From assembly GCA_963785565.1 (NCBI GenBank), contig CAWAVV010000049.1, forward strand, positions 1 through 64,000: a stretch of 64,000 bases of DNA, read 5' to 3'. The translations under genes and the position numbers were made by a program. The first letter of the stretch is position 1, and every line of letters begins with the position of its first letter. This stretch comes from AP-15 sp963785565. Its GTDB lineage: Bacteria; Pseudomonadota; Alphaproteobacteria; ATCC43930; CGMCC-115725. Of this stretch, positions 1-9,013 are shown piece after piece. Below the pieces are notes generated by a model that worked only from the letters and a program-made list of their open reading frames with translations, ran no database searches and had not been told where the DNA came from.

Positions 1-908
1 ACTACGAAAAGCGCGACGGGGTCGCCTACATCACCCTGAACAATCCGGATAAGGCGAACATCCTCGACAAGCCGACATCGGACACGATCTCGGCGGCCTG
101 GACCGATCTGTGGGAGGATCGCGACATCCGTTGCGCGATCTTGACCGGCGCCGGCGACCGCCATTTCTGCGGCGGGCACAATCTGGCGCCGCGCAAGAAC
201 ATCACCGAGGAAGAACGCGAATATCTGCGCACTCAGCGCCTCTTCTGGCCGCTCGCCGGCACGGTGCATGGCCAGAAAACAGGCGTCGACGGGCGCATGG
301 GAGATCATTACCCACGGGTGTGGAAACCGGTCATCGCCGCGGTCAACGGCTGGGCGGCCGGCGCCGGGCTCTACATCTTGCTGTCGTCGACCGACATTCG
401 TATCGCCAGCGCCGAGCACGCGCGGTTCAAGTTCGCGCTATTGACCCAGGGCTGGCTGGGGCACGGGCCGGGGGCAACGCTGCTCGCCCGGCAGCTGCGC
501 TATATCGACGCGATGAAGATCCTGCTGACCGACGAACCGTTTGACGCCCAGGAGGCATTGCGGATTGGCCTGGTCAACGAGGTCGTGCCGCATGCGCAAC
601 TGATGGAGCGGGCGGAAACGATCGCGCGCCATATCGTCACCCTGCCCCCGGTCGCGGTGCGCATGATGAAGGAGTTCGTGGTCCGCTTCGGCGATTTGCC
701 GACCGACCAGGCCTGGCACATCCAGAGCCTGATCAACTCGCTGTTGATCCAGACCACCACCGACGGCGAGGAGGGCCGTCGCGCTTTCAACGAAAAGCGC
801 CCGCCGGACTTTACCGGCGCCCTGCGTCGCCGCGGCGACGCCTGGGACGAACCCTCCGAAGAAGACAAGAGACGCCTCGACCAGGCTTATCGCAGCGGTG
901 AATTTTAG
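1..908 (+). CDS. Enoyl-CoA hydratase/isomerase (crotonase) family protein, 5' end outside window
   Basis: The reading frame is open from base 3, so the start lies upstream of the window; about 300 residues are visible and the gene stops with TAG at 906-908. Crotonase-fold signs are the N-terminal ITLNNPDKAN segment, FCGGHNLAPRK (first oxyanion-hole loop) and AAVNGWAAGAGLYI (second oxyanion-hole loop). The family hydrates or isomerises acyl-CoA thioesters in fatty-acid, aromatic or terpenoid breakdown in the cytoplasm. The exact substrate cannot be told. It converges on the gamma-glutamyltransferase-like gene, with 163 bases between the stop codons. Confidence 0.88.
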   Translation, partial: YEKRDGVAYITLNNPDKANILDKPTSDTISAAWTDLWEDRDIRCAILTGAGDRHFCGGHNLAPRKNITEEEREYLRTQRLFWPLAGTVHGQKTGVDGRMGDHYPRVWKPVIAAVNGWAAGAGLYILLSSTDIRIASAEHARFKFALLTQGWLGHGPGATLLARQLRYIDAMKILLTDEPFDAQEALRIGLVNEVVPHAQLMERAETIARHIVTLPPVAVRMMKEFVVRFGDLPTDQAWHIQSLINSLLIQTTTDGEEGRRAFNEKRPPDFTGALRRRGDAWDEPSEEDKRRLDQAYRSGEF

Positions 909-1071
909 TGTTCTCGCTCTGACGTTCGCTTCTCGCCGATCGCCGTTCCGGGCTGGGTCGCGGCGCTGCTCCCTGGAATGTACCTGGCTGCAGCGCCCTC
1001 ACCGCGGCACCTTCGGCAAGTCAGCCGGCCGACATGGCAACGCAATTCTTCGAGCGCGGGCAGCCTGCCGC

Positions 1072-2634
1072 TCAGGTGCTCTCGGGTTCGGCGATCGCGG
1101 CCGACCACGGCGACATCACGTCGGAAATGCCGTGGTTCAACCCGTCGGCGCCGTGCATCACCAGGTTCGGGCAGGCGAAGCGCGACGGGTAGACGCCGTG
1201 CTCGACCAAGGTCGCGCCGGGTTTCGCCATCAGCGCTGCGACGATCGCGGGCGGAAGGCGGCGGTCAACGCCGAAGCGCTCGCCACCGTTGACGTCGATG
1301 CGCGGGTGATGCGCTGCCGCCTCGGTGTCCATGGCGAAATCGACGACAAAGCTCGCCATCTCCAGAACCGCGGCGAGAATCCGCCTGCCGCCCGAGGCGC
1401 CGGTCCCAAACCACGGCCGTCCGCCGCGCGCAGCGACGACCGGGCACATATTGGTCAGCGCGCGCTTGCCCGGCATCATCGAATTGGGCCGCCCGGGCCG
1501 CGGGTCGAACCACATGATCCCGTTGTTCATCAAGATGCCGGTGCCCGGCAGCACATAGCGGCTGCCAAAGCTCGACAGCAGGGTGCTCGTCAGCGCGACG
1601 ATCGTGCCCTCGCGGTCGATCGCGGTAATGTGCGTGGTCGAGGTCGGCGCCACGGTTTCTACATCGCCGGCATGATCGAGCCGGTCGGCATAGGCGTCGC
1701 TGAGCGTCCTGATAATGGCGGCGAAATAGGCGGCGTCGGGCGATGCGCCGAAACGCTGCCGGGAGAGCCGCTCAATAGCAAAGGCCAGGGTCGGCCCGGC
1801 GGTCATTCCAGGCGCCGACTGCAACGTCGCGCCGCGATAGGGGATCGCTAATGCCGGCATGACTCGCGTCCGGCAGCCCGCGAGATCCTCGGCCGACAAG
1901 ACGCCGCCCGCCTCGCGCACATCCGCGGCGATCGAACGGGCGATATCGCCCTCATAGAAATCGTCGGGGCCGGCCGTTGCGATCCTCTCCAGGGTATCGG
2001 CGAGGCGGCCCAGCGGCAGGTTCGTCCAGTCGCGCTCGGGCGGGCAGACCGGCGGCAGGCCGTCCCGCAACCAGATCCGCCGGCTTTCGTCATAGAGGCG
2101 CAATTCCGCTGCCGCACCCGCAACCTTGACCGTGGTAAACCAGTCGACCGGCACGCCTTCGCGGGCCAGCGCCACGGCTGGCGCGACCAGCTCGCGCCAC
2201 GGCATGCGCCCAAAGCGCTCGACCGCCGCCGCATAGCCGCGCACCGAACTCGGGATCGTGAAGGCCAGCGGACCGTGGATGTTCCGGTCCCCCTCGACCT
2301 GCGGCCAGGTGAACAGCTCGGTCTTGGTGGCCCCGGTGAGCTTGTAGGCCGCCGGATCGAGGCCGCGCGGCGCCATCGGGCCGAAGTCTACAGCCTCGGC
2401 ATGGTCGGCGTCGGCGCGATGCACGACCATAAAACCGATCCCGCCGAGCCCGCTGTTCCACGGCTCGACCGCGGCCAACGCCAGCGCCGCGGCGACGGCG
2501 GCATCGACCGCGGTGCCGCCTGCCGCCAGCACCTCGGCGCCGACCGTGGCGGCGGTGCGGCTCTGTGAGGCGACGATGCCGCCGCGCGACGAGGCCCCCG
2601 GTTTGCGGACCTCCCAGTTTTGCGTCAGGTGCAT
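1072..2634 (-). CDS. Gamma-glutamyltransferase family protein (Ntn hydrolase)
   Basis: About 520 residues from the ATG at 2634; an upstream in-frame extension is arginine-rich and overlaps the DUF427 gene, so I rejected it. The family makes a proenzyme that cuts itself before a threonine, which becomes the nucleophile; here the expected site is the first Thr of TTHITA, near residue 333, followed by the small-subunit-like stretch with LMNNGIMWFDP. Relatives transfer or hydrolyse gamma-glutamyl groups or act as cephalosporin acylases. No signal peptide is visible, unlike classical periplasmic GGT, so the location is probably cytoplasmic. It is the last gene of a minus-strand run and starts 13 bases after the DUF427 stop. 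Confidence 0.85.
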   Translation of the reverse strand: MHLTQNWEVRKPGASSRGGIVASQSRTAATVGAEVLAAGGTAVDAAVAAALALAAVEPWNSGLGGIGFMVVHRADADHAEAVDFGPMAPRGLDPAAYKLTGATKTELFTWPQVEGDRNIHGPLAFTIPSSVRGYAAAVERFGRMPWRELVAPAVALAREGVPVDWFTTVKVAGAAAELRLYDESRRIWLRDGLPPVCPPERDWTNLPLGRLADTLERIATAGPDDFYEGDIARSIAADVREAGGVLSAEDLAGCRTRVMPALAIPYRGATLQSAPGMTAGPTLAFAIERLSRQRFGASPDAAYFAAIIRTLSDAYADRLDHAGDVETVAPTSTTHITAIDREGTIVALTSTLLSSFGSRYVLPGTGILMNNGIMWFDPRPGRPNSMMPGKRALTNMCPVVAARGGRPWFGTGASGGRRILAAVLEMASFVVDFAMDTEAAAHHPRIDVNGGERFGVDRRLPPAIVAALMAKPGATLVEHGVYPSRFACPNLVMHGADGLNHGISDVMSPWSAAIAEPEST

Positions 2635-2647
2635 CCCGGTGCGCCGG

Positions 2648-3037
2648 CTATTCCGCGACGATCGTGTCGACGCGGGTCGGATAGAAAGCGTAGTAGCCGG
2701 CGATCCCGGCGACCTCGTCATAAGGCGTCGGATAGCCCCAGACCGCATTCTCGGACCGCCGGATCTCGCCGCCCGCCGGCGCCTCGATCGTCCAGTAAGA
2801 CGCTTCGCCTTTGAACGGGCAGGTCGTGTGGTGCTGGGTCGGGTGCATCAGATCGAGCCGCACGTCCTTTTCCGGAAAATAGTGCACGGGGCCGTGGCCG
2901 GTCTCCTCGACCCGCAAGGTCGCGGTGCTGTCCGCGACAGTCGTGCCGGCGAAGACGACTTTGACATGCCGCCGATCCGGCTTGAGGTCGACGCGGTGCT
3001 CGGGGCGACTGACAAATCCAGGGGCTGGGTTTGGCAT
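2648..3037 (-). CDS. DUF427 domain protein
   Basis: A 129-residue protein that matches the DUF427 family by its HVKVVFAGTTVADS opening, the central HYFPEKDVR and CPFKGEASYW segments and the AWGYPTPY end region. The biochemical role of DUF427 proteins is not established; they are small cytoplasmic beta-rich proteins. A GAGGAA ribosome site precedes the ATG. It sits 18 bases after the small exported protein and 13 before the GGT-like gene, which suggests co-transcription. Confidence 0.85.
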   Translation of the reverse strand: MPNPAPGFVSRPEHRVDLKPDRRHVKVVFAGTTVADSTATLRVEETGHGPVHYFPEKDVRLDLMHPTQHHTTCPFKGEASYWTIEAPAGGEIRRSENAVWGYPTPYDEVAGIAGYYAFYPTRVDTIVAE

Positions 3038-3055
3038 CGTGATTTCCTCGCGGGC

Positions 3056-3319
3056 TTATCGCTTTGCGGGCGCGGCATACGCCTCAAACGAGGCGATGCA
3101 GCTGGCGCGTAGTTGGGGAATGGTGATCGGACCGCATTCGATCGCCTCGCGTTTTTTGCGGAACGCCGGATTGTTGCGCAACTGCGCCGTATACGCCTCG
3201 CTCTGACGAACGTTTGCCTTGGCTTCGGGATCGTTGGTCGGCATCGCTTGAGCCATCGCGGTCCCGGCGAACGCGATCGTCAATAGAGCGGCAAATGCCG
3301 CCGTTTGATACCGCTGCAT
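3056..3319 (-). CDS. Small exported protein of unknown function
   Basis: An 87-residue protein with a clear Sec signal peptide: MQRY, a hydrophobic stretch (AAFAALLTIAFAGTA) and an AQA cleavage site near residue 24. The mature part is about 60 residues, charged, with two cysteines (IECGP and RASCIA) that could form a disulfide in the periplasm. A strong AGGAGG ribosome site lies before the ATG. I do not recognise a family. It lies 21 bases after the BadH-like SDR. Confidence 0.75.
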   Translation of the reverse strand: MQRYQTAAFAALLTIAFAGTAMAQAMPTNDPEAKANVRQSEAYTAQLRNNPAFRKKREAIECGPITIPQLRASCIASFEAYAAPAKR

Positions 3320-3340
3320 TTTCTTTCCTCCTGTTCCAGA

Positions 3341-4087
3341 TTAGTCGGCCATCGTCAGCCCGCCGCTGACGCTCAGCACCTGGCCGGTAACGTAATCCGA
3401 TCGTGCGCTCAAGAAAAATAGCACCGCTTGGGCGATTTCGATCGGCTGGGCGATCCGGCGGAACGGGATGGCGCGGGTCAGCGCTTCCTTCATGCGTTCC
3501 GGCTGTCGCTGGAACAAAGGGGTGTCGGTCGGGCCCGGACACACGCAATTGACGTTGATGCGGTAGCGCGCCATCTCGCGGGCTAGCGACTTGGTGAAGG
3601 CGATCAACCCGCCTTTGGCGGCGGCGTAGACGGTCTCGCCGGTGCTGCCGACCCGGCCCGCATCGCTCGAGATGTTGACGATCTTGCCCGCTCTCGCTTC
3701 GACCATCGGCGGCAAGATTCCGCGGGTCAGCCTGATCGCCCCCATCAGATTGACGGCGATGACGCGGTCCCACATCTCCGGCGGATTCTCGAGAAAAGGC
3801 TGGATCTGGTCCCAACCGGCGGCGTTGACCAGGCCGTCGACGCGCCCCGCCCGTTGATGCACCGCCGCGGCGAAATCGTCCACCGAGGCCTTGACGGTCA
3901 AATCCAGCGGCAGGTAGTCGATGGCGAAGCCATTGGCGGCGCCCTCGGCCGCTGTCGAGCGGCCTCCTTGCTGATCGACATCGCCGATTAAGACCTTGGC
4001 GCCTTCGCGCGCCAACAGCAGCACCGTCGCCCTGCCGATCCCTGAGGCCCCGCCGGTGACGATGATGGCTCGGTCTTGCAAATCCAT
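3341..4087 (-). CDS. SDR family oxidoreductase, BadH-like
   Basis: A classical short-chain dehydrogenase of 248 residues from the ATG at 4087. It has the NAD(P)-binding TGGASGIG (11-18), NAAGWD (88-93), and the catalytic Ser140/141, Tyr154 and Lys158 (YAAAK). NAAGWD, the SSDAGRVGS segment, CPGPTDT and the end VSGGLTM closely resemble 2-hydroxycyclohexanecarboxyl-CoA dehydrogenase (BadH) of cyclohexanecarboxylate breakdown. By that resemblance it may oxidise a beta-hydroxyacyl-CoA, perhaps beside the crotonase at the window start. Other SDR substrates remain possible. Confidence 0.88.
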   Translation of the reverse strand: MDLQDRAIIVTGGASGIGRATVLLLAREGAKVLIGDVDQQGGRSTAAEGAANGFAIDYLPLDLTVKASVDDFAAAVHQRAGRVDGLVNAAGWDQIQPFLENPPEMWDRVIAVNLMGAIRLTRGILPPMVEARAGKIVNISSDAGRVGSTGETVYAAAKGGLIAFTKSLAREMARYRINVNCVCPGPTDTPLFQRQPERMKEALTRAIPFRRIAQPIEIAQAVLFFLSARSDYVTGQVLSVSGGLTMAD

Positions 4088-4154
4088 CGCCGTCTCGCTC
4101 CGCCGGCGCCCTCGCTCCCAGGCGGTGGATGTTCCGCGCTGGCGGCGGCCGGTG

Positions 4155-5714
4155 TCAAGCCGCGCCGAGTGCGACGGCCTGGCGCCCGGCGACGGTGTTC
4201 CTCTCACGCAGGCGATCGAGGATGACGCGAGGCAGGTGATCGGCCGGCATATCCAGCCGCTGTGCCGAAGCAGCCACATTGTCGACCAGTAGATAGTCGC
4301 TTGACCACTCGTCAAAACCGAAATAACCGAACGTTTCCGGCAGGCTCGGCTGGTGGTCGCCATAAAAACCGAGCACGCCGTCGCGTCCGCGCGGCCCCAG
4401 GCCCTCCGCCAAGATCCGGAGCATCTCGTCGGAACGGGCCAACCCATCGAGGTAGCGCAGGAATTGCCCGCCTTGCGGCAGGTCCGCTGGGTCGAAGCGC
4501 TGCCGCAAATCCAGGTTGATCGGCGGCCCAGCCTCGAACCAGGGGCCGTGATTACCCATCGTGATGACGAATATAAAGCTGCGCGGTCCTGCCTCGTCGA
4601 GCACGCGCAACACCTGATGGGCGAGATCGGGGTCCGAGCGGTAGGGCGGTCGGCGCGATCCCCCCAGGCTCTCGCGGCCGAGAAAACTCTCGAAGCCGAG
4701 CGCCGCCAAGGTCAGATCGCGGCGGAAAAAGCCGCGGTCGAACGGATGCAGGCACACGGTGCGATAACCTTCGTTGCGCAGACGCCAGGCGAGCGAGGCA
4801 ACCGGGGCGCGGGCGAAGGCGTGATAGGGATTGAAGCGGTCATAGCCGAGATCGCGCTCGGGGATGCCGGTCAGTATCGCGAATTCGGCGCGCGTCGTGT
4901 TTGCGCCCCAGCCCGCGACTTCAAGCCGGCCGAAAGTCGCGCCGTGTCGCCGGCAGTCGTCAAAGCCCGGCAGCAGGTTTCCCGGCACACGTGGCGACAC
5001 CCGGCGCGCGTCAAAGAATGATTCGCATTGCACCACGACCAGAGGTACTCCGGCCGGGGCGCTTACCAACGCCGGCGCCGGCGGCAGCGCATGCCGCGCG
5101 CGGCGCCCGCTGCGTTCGGCACGTGCGATGATGCCGTAAACCAGGAGGATCGCGAACGGACCCAGCCTTGCCGCGTCCGCGAACGGCTCGTCGCTGGGGT
5201 CGAGGCGCCGCAGCGCGCCGGCCGCCAGCCCAAGCACCGGCTCGCGGGATATGACCCATCCGGCGGCGCAGACGACCGCAACCAAAGGCACGATCAGCAG
5301 CGTATCCGGCCGCCACAACGGTGGTTCTACCGAGACCAGAGCGATCGCGAAAACAACCGTCGCCAGCGCCCCGCCGATGACCAGGCCGGACCCCGCGAAC
5401 GGCAGGTACAGCTGCGGATGAGTAAAGACGTGCGGCAGCTCGGACATATCCGAGAAGACAACCGGCTCACGCAGCGCTTCGCGCTTTGTCCGGTCGGCGA
5501 GCGCGAAGCCGGCCCCAAGCGACACCACGGCGAGACCGGTAAAAATCGGTCGTCCAGTCGCGGTCAGCAACAGGCCGGAGGCGAGCAGCACTGGGGAGAA
5601 ATCGAGCAGAACCGCCGGCAACCCCGCAATTCGGGCCTTGGCGATATGGCGCGGGATCAGCCATGCCGCCAGCATCAGCGCTATGCCGGCTGCAGCCTGG
5701 AGCAGCTCATTCAT
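4155..5714 (-). CDS. LtaS/OpgB-like membrane phosphoglycerol transferase (sulfatase fold)
   Basis: 519 residues from the ATG at 5714. The N-terminal third has about five hydrophobic segments (residues 5-20, 33-50, 55-73, 105-128, 138-155), and a sixth near 185-198 precedes an alkaline-phosphatase-superfamily domain. Metal and catalytic signs match LtaS-type enzymes: VQCESFF (Glu231), ANTTRAEF (nucleophile Thr273 or Thr274), LHPFDRGFFRRD (His323), MGNHGPW and YGDHQPSLP. Such enzymes move phosphoglycerol or similar groups onto glycans or lipids outside the membrane. The start overlaps the stop of the SDR upstream by 8 bases, so the two are translationally coupled. The acceptor is unknown. Confidence 0.83.
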   Translation of the reverse strand: MNELLQAAAGIALMLAAWLIPRHIAKARIAGLPAVLLDFSPVLLASGLLLTATGRPIFTGLAVVSLGAGFALADRTKREALREPVVFSDMSELPHVFTHPQLYLPFAGSGLVIGGALATVVFAIALVSVEPPLWRPDTLLIVPLVAVVCAAGWVISREPVLGLAAGALRRLDPSDEPFADAARLGPFAILLVYGIIARAERSGRRARHALPPAPALVSAPAGVPLVVVQCESFFDARRVSPRVPGNLLPGFDDCRRHGATFGRLEVAGWGANTTRAEFAILTGIPERDLGYDRFNPYHAFARAPVASLAWRLRNEGYRTVCLHPFDRGFFRRDLTLAALGFESFLGRESLGGSRRPPYRSDPDLAHQVLRVLDEAGPRSFIFVITMGNHGPWFEAGPPINLDLRQRFDPADLPQGGQFLRYLDGLARSDEMLRILAEGLGPRGRDGVLGFYGDHQPSLPETFGYFGFDEWSSDYLLVDNVAASAQRLDMPADHLPRVILDRLRERNTVAGRQAVALGAA

Positions 5715-6501
5715 CCAATGCCCAGCCCGGCCGGATGTGAAAACGAAAGCGCCGCAGGATCGCGTCGCCGATGATCGCCGGCGCGATGTCGCAGAATTGC
5801 AGGCCGAGCACCAGCGGCCACGGAAACGCGACCCGGCGCCGGCCGCGGTCGATGCCGCGCTTGACGATGCGGGCCGCCGCCTCACCGCTGGCGAGGAACG
5901 GGGTCGGCCCGTTGAAGCGGTCGGTCATCGGTGAATCGAAAAAGCCCGGACATACGATCGTCACTCCGACCCCGCGCGGCGCCAAGCGCGGACGCAGCGC
6001 TTCGGCATAGGCGCGCAACCCGGCCTTGCTCGCACAATAGCCGGGGCTGTAGGGGAGCCCCCGATAGGCGGCGATCGACGCCACAACCGCCACCCGCCCA
6101 CGGCCACGCGCGCACAAAGCGGGCAGCAGCGGCTCGACCGTGTTGATCGCGCCTAACAGGTTTACCCGAATTTGGCGCGATGCGGTCTCCGCCCCTTCCG
6201 AAGGGCTGTCGGGGTCTGGCCCGGCCGAGACCCCGGCATTGGCGACGAGCAGGTCGACCGGTTGTTCGCGATCGAACCGGCCCAGCCATTCGGCCATCGC
6301 CGGCGCGTCTGCAACGTCGATCGTCGCCACCCTCACGGTTGCCCCTTTCGCCTCGCAGGCGTTAGCGGTCGTCCCCAACCGCTGCCGGTCGCGGCCGAGA
6401 AGCCCGATGACCGCCTCCGGCCGGGCGTAGGCCTGAGCCAACGCGGCGCCGAGCCCGCTCGAAGCACCGGTGATAACGACGACGCGATACGGTCGAGACA
6501 T
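5707..6501 (-). CDS. SDR family oxidoreductase coupled to the LtaS-like gene
   Basis: 264 residues from the ATG at 6501 (an ATG 13 codons earlier is possible). It carries the cofactor motif TGASSGLG (11-18), ANAG (87-90) and the Ser142, Tyr155, Lys159 triad (YCASK). The C-terminal 40 residues include a hydrophobic stretch (FPWPLVLGLQF) as in membrane-associated SDRs. The 8-base overlap with the membrane phosphotransferase suggests a joint role in an envelope or glycolipid modification; that is inference from position only. Confidence 0.85.
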   Translation of the reverse strand: MSRPYRVVVITGASSGLGAALAQAYARPEAVIGLLGRDRQRLGTTANACEAKGATVRVATIDVADAPAMAEWLGRFDREQPVDLLVANAGVSAGPDPDSPSEGAETASRQIRVNLLGAINTVEPLLPALCARGRGRVAVVASIAAYRGLPYSPGYCASKAGLRAYAEALRPRLAPRGVGVTIVCPGFFDSPMTDRFNGPTPFLASGEAAARIVKRGIDRGRRRVAFPWPLVLGLQFCDIAPAIIGDAILRRFRFHIRPGWALDE

Positions 6502-6898
6502 GTAGAGCAGACTAAGAAGGCGGCGTCCGAAAAACGTCAAAGCCCGGAACCATGCTTTACGCCCTTAAAGGCTCCCGTATCCCTGCCGGGCCGAATCCTC
6601 GTGCCGCGAGAAATCTATTGCTGAACAACCGCTTGCGGGACCCGAGCTGCGCCGGCTGCGACAATTAGTCAATGGTGGGCCTAAAATCCTCATAGCTGCG
6701 CCGAGGCGCGACGCCACCCTCGCTCGGAAGCCGGGGTCGGAGCCATTCGGGGACTGGCGCGCCGGCGACGAGGAAGCCGTCCGACGCCGGCGTGCGCTCG
6801 GCGATGGACAAGACCGGCCCCGCGCAATAGAAGCGGACGGGCGCAGCCGCGCGCCCCGCTCTTCATTCCGATCGGCGCCACAGCGAAAGGGGCGAGCA
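6502..6898. other. Intergenic region between divergent genes, no gene seen
   Basis: About 400 bases separate the SDR (minus) from the glyoxalase II gene (plus). Open frames here are arginine/serine-rich shadows with no ribosome site. The region must hold promoters for both directions; I see no clear sigma-70 hexamers or large hairpin. Confidence 0.5.
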
Positions 6899-7690
6899 AT
6901 GATCGTCGAACAGATCTGGACCGCCAATGCGGGCCGCAATTTCAACTACCTGATCACCTGTCGGGAGACCGGCGAGGCATTGGCAGTCGATCCGCTCGAC
7001 CACGAAAAATGCCTGGCCGCCGCCAAGGCGCGGGGTTGGACCATCACCCAGATCCTCAACACCCACGAGCATCGCGACCACACCGGCGGCAACCCGCAAA
7101 TGGTGGCGGCGACCGGCGCCAAGGTGCTGGCCCATGTCAACGCCAAGGACAAGATCCCCGAGATGGACCATGGCTTGCGGGCGGGCGACGTGATCAAGGT
7201 CGGCAAGACCGTCGAGCTCGAATGCCTCGATACGCCGGGCCACACGATGTCGCATATCTGCATCACCGCGCATGGTGACACACCGGCGCTGTTCTGCGGC
7301 GACACTCTCTTCAACGCGGGCGCCGGCAATTGCCATAATGGCGGTCACCCGAACGAGCTCTACAACACCTTTGTCGGGCAGCTGGCGAAATTGCCGGAGG
7401 AGACCTTGATCTACCCCGGCCACGACTACATCGCGCGCAACCTTGCCTTCACGCTCGACCGCGAGCCCGACAACGCCAAGGCCAAGGGCATGCTGCCGCA
7501 GGTCGAAAAGCAGGATACGACGAGGGCGCTCGTCACTACCCTGGCGCTGGAGCGGGAAATCAACACCTTCTTCCGCCTGACCAGCCCGTCGGTGATCCGG
7601 CGGCTGCGCGAAGCCTTCCCCGACCTCCCCGACAGCCCCGATCAGCGGACCGTGTTTCTGAAGCTGCGCGAGCTGCGCAACAAGTGGTGA
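6899..7690 (+). CDS. gloB: Hydroxyacylglutathione hydrolase (glyoxalase II)
   Basis: 263 residues, metallo-beta-lactamase fold. The metal-binding THEHRDH motif is at 55-61, with further ligands His115 (PGHTMSH), Asp135 (CGDTLF) and His175 (YPGHDY). Length, the all-helical C-terminal domain and the end TVFLKLRELRNKW fit glyoxalase II, which hydrolyses S-lactoylglutathione to lactate and glutathione in methylglyoxal detoxification. A GGGGCGAG ribosome site precedes the ATG. The partner glyoxalase I is at 56.5-56.9 kb, not next door. It converges on the Gfo/Idh/MocA gene with 20 bases between. Confidence 0.92.
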   Translation: MIVEQIWTANAGRNFNYLITCRETGEALAVDPLDHEKCLAAAKARGWTITQILNTHEHRDHTGGNPQMVAATGAKVLAHVNAKDKIPEMDHGLRAGDVIKVGKTVELECLDTPGHTMSHICITAHGDTPALFCGDTLFNAGAGNCHNGGHPNELYNTFVGQLAKLPEETLIYPGHDYIARNLAFTLDREPDNAKAKGMLPQVEKQDTTRALVTTLALEREINTFFRLTSPSVIRRLREAFPDLPDSPDQRTVFLKLRELRNKW

Positions 7691-7710
7691 CGCCGGCCGT
7701 GTACTGACGC

Positions 7711-8793
7711 TCAGCCGAGGATCGGGCGCCAGCCGGCGTAGCTCGGATGGTCGGGGCCGATCGGCAGAGTTACCGCGGCGCCGGTGGCGGCCGAATGATA
7801 GAGGGCGGTGGCGAGTTCGGTCGCAAGGCGAGCGTCGGCCAGGGTGATCGGCAGCGGCGATCCCGTCGCCAACGCCGCGTGATAGGCGCCGAGCAGTCCC
7901 TCGAACCGGGTCGCGGCCGGGCGGTAGCCGGCGAGAACCTCGGCGATCGGCGTTTCGGCCTCGGTCGACGCGGGGATGATCGCCCAGGGGTCGTCGCCGG
8001 GAGCATAAGGTGTCCCGCCGCTCTCGAAGGTCACGTGCTCAAAGCACAGGCGCAGCCGGGTGATCTCGCGCTGCGAGCCGAGCGTGGCGGCGAGCGAGAC
8101 TAACGCCCCGCTGCGCATGACGAGGCTGGCGACGGCGCAGTCCTCGGTGTCGATCGGGTTCACCCGCGTCGCGATGCGGGCGAATACCGATGCGGGCGGA
8201 CCCAGCAGACAGGTCATCAGGTCGTGCGCATGGATCGCATGGGTCAGCAGGACGCCGCCCAGCTCGGTCCGCCACCGCCCGCGCCACGGAGTGGCGTAAT
8301 ATTCCGGCGTCCGCTTCCAGGCGGTCTCGATGGTGGCGAGATAGGGTTTGCCGGCGATCCCCGAATCGATGATCCGCTTGGCCTTTTGCATTCCGTTGCC
8401 GAAGCGGTACTGAAAAACCGGCAGGACCCGCCTGGGCATCTCCCGCTCGGCGGCCATCACCCGGTCGATTTCGGCAAGCGAGCCGGCGATCGGCTTCTCG
8501 CAGACGACCTCCTTGTCGGCTGATAACGCCGCCAACACTTGCGCGACATGAAGATGCGGCGGGGTGCAGATATCGATGATGTCGACGTCGTCGATCCGCA
8601 GCAATTCGTCAAAGGCGGCGGTGCGGTGGGCGATGCCGAACTCGTCGGCGACATCGGCCAGGCGGCCCGCATCGATATCGCATAGAGCGACCACGCGAAA
8701 CTTGTCGGGGTGCCGGGCATAGCCTTGAGCGATGTGAGTGCGGCCGATGCCGCACCCGACGATGCCGACGTTCCAGACCCCAGCTTCCGGCAT
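7711..8793 (-). CDS. Gfo/Idh/MocA family NAD(P)-dependent oxidoreductase
   Basis: 360 residues from the ATG at 8793; an ATG 21 codons upstream (8856) gives an arginine-rich extension and seems less likely. The Rossmann motif VGIVGCGIGRTH is at 9-20 and the family's EKP signature (CEKPIAG) near residue 95. Family members oxidise or reduce sugars, inositols or related substrates; the substrate is not clear here. It is divergent from the luciferase-like gene across about 220 bases. Confidence 0.87.
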   Translation of the reverse strand: MPEAGVWNVGIVGCGIGRTHIAQGYARHPDKFRVVALCDIDAGRLADVADEFGIAHRTAAFDELLRIDDVDIIDICTPPHLHVAQVLAALSADKEVVCEKPIAGSLAEIDRVMAAEREMPRRVLPVFQYRFGNGMQKAKRIIDSGIAGKPYLATIETAWKRTPEYYATPWRGRWRTELGGVLLTHAIHAHDLMTCLLGPPASVFARIATRVNPIDTEDCAVASLVMRSGALVSLAATLGSQREITRLRLCFEHVTFESGGTPYAPGDDPWAIIPASTEAETPIAEVLAGYRPAATRFEGLLGAYHAALATGSPLPITLADARLATELATALYHSAATGAAVTLPIGPDHPSYAGWRPILG

Positions 8794-9013
8794 GGAACCG
8801 GGCGGCCTCCCCCCGCTACGCCTGCTGTGCAATTGAATGATTTCAACTATCATCAAATGATCCTGGTTTCAATGCCGCTAGCCGCCGCGCGGGTATAACG
8901 CTCCCCCAAGGGCGCGGGCGTTACAGCGGATGGCGCGGCTTGCCGCCGGGGACGGGCGCATGCTATGCGAGGGGACTGGCTTGCAGTCAATAACCGATTG
9001 CGAGGAAAGGCAA

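Noticed and set aside
811..2568. Several long open frames on the strand opposite the GGT-like gene
   Set aside because: They mirror the codon pattern of a well-supported gene in high-G+C DNA, are Arg/Ala/Gly-rich and lack family features.
6565..6945. Minus-strand frame in the gap before gloB
   Set aside because: Ser/Arg-rich, overlaps the gloB start, and has no ribosome site or recognisable motif.
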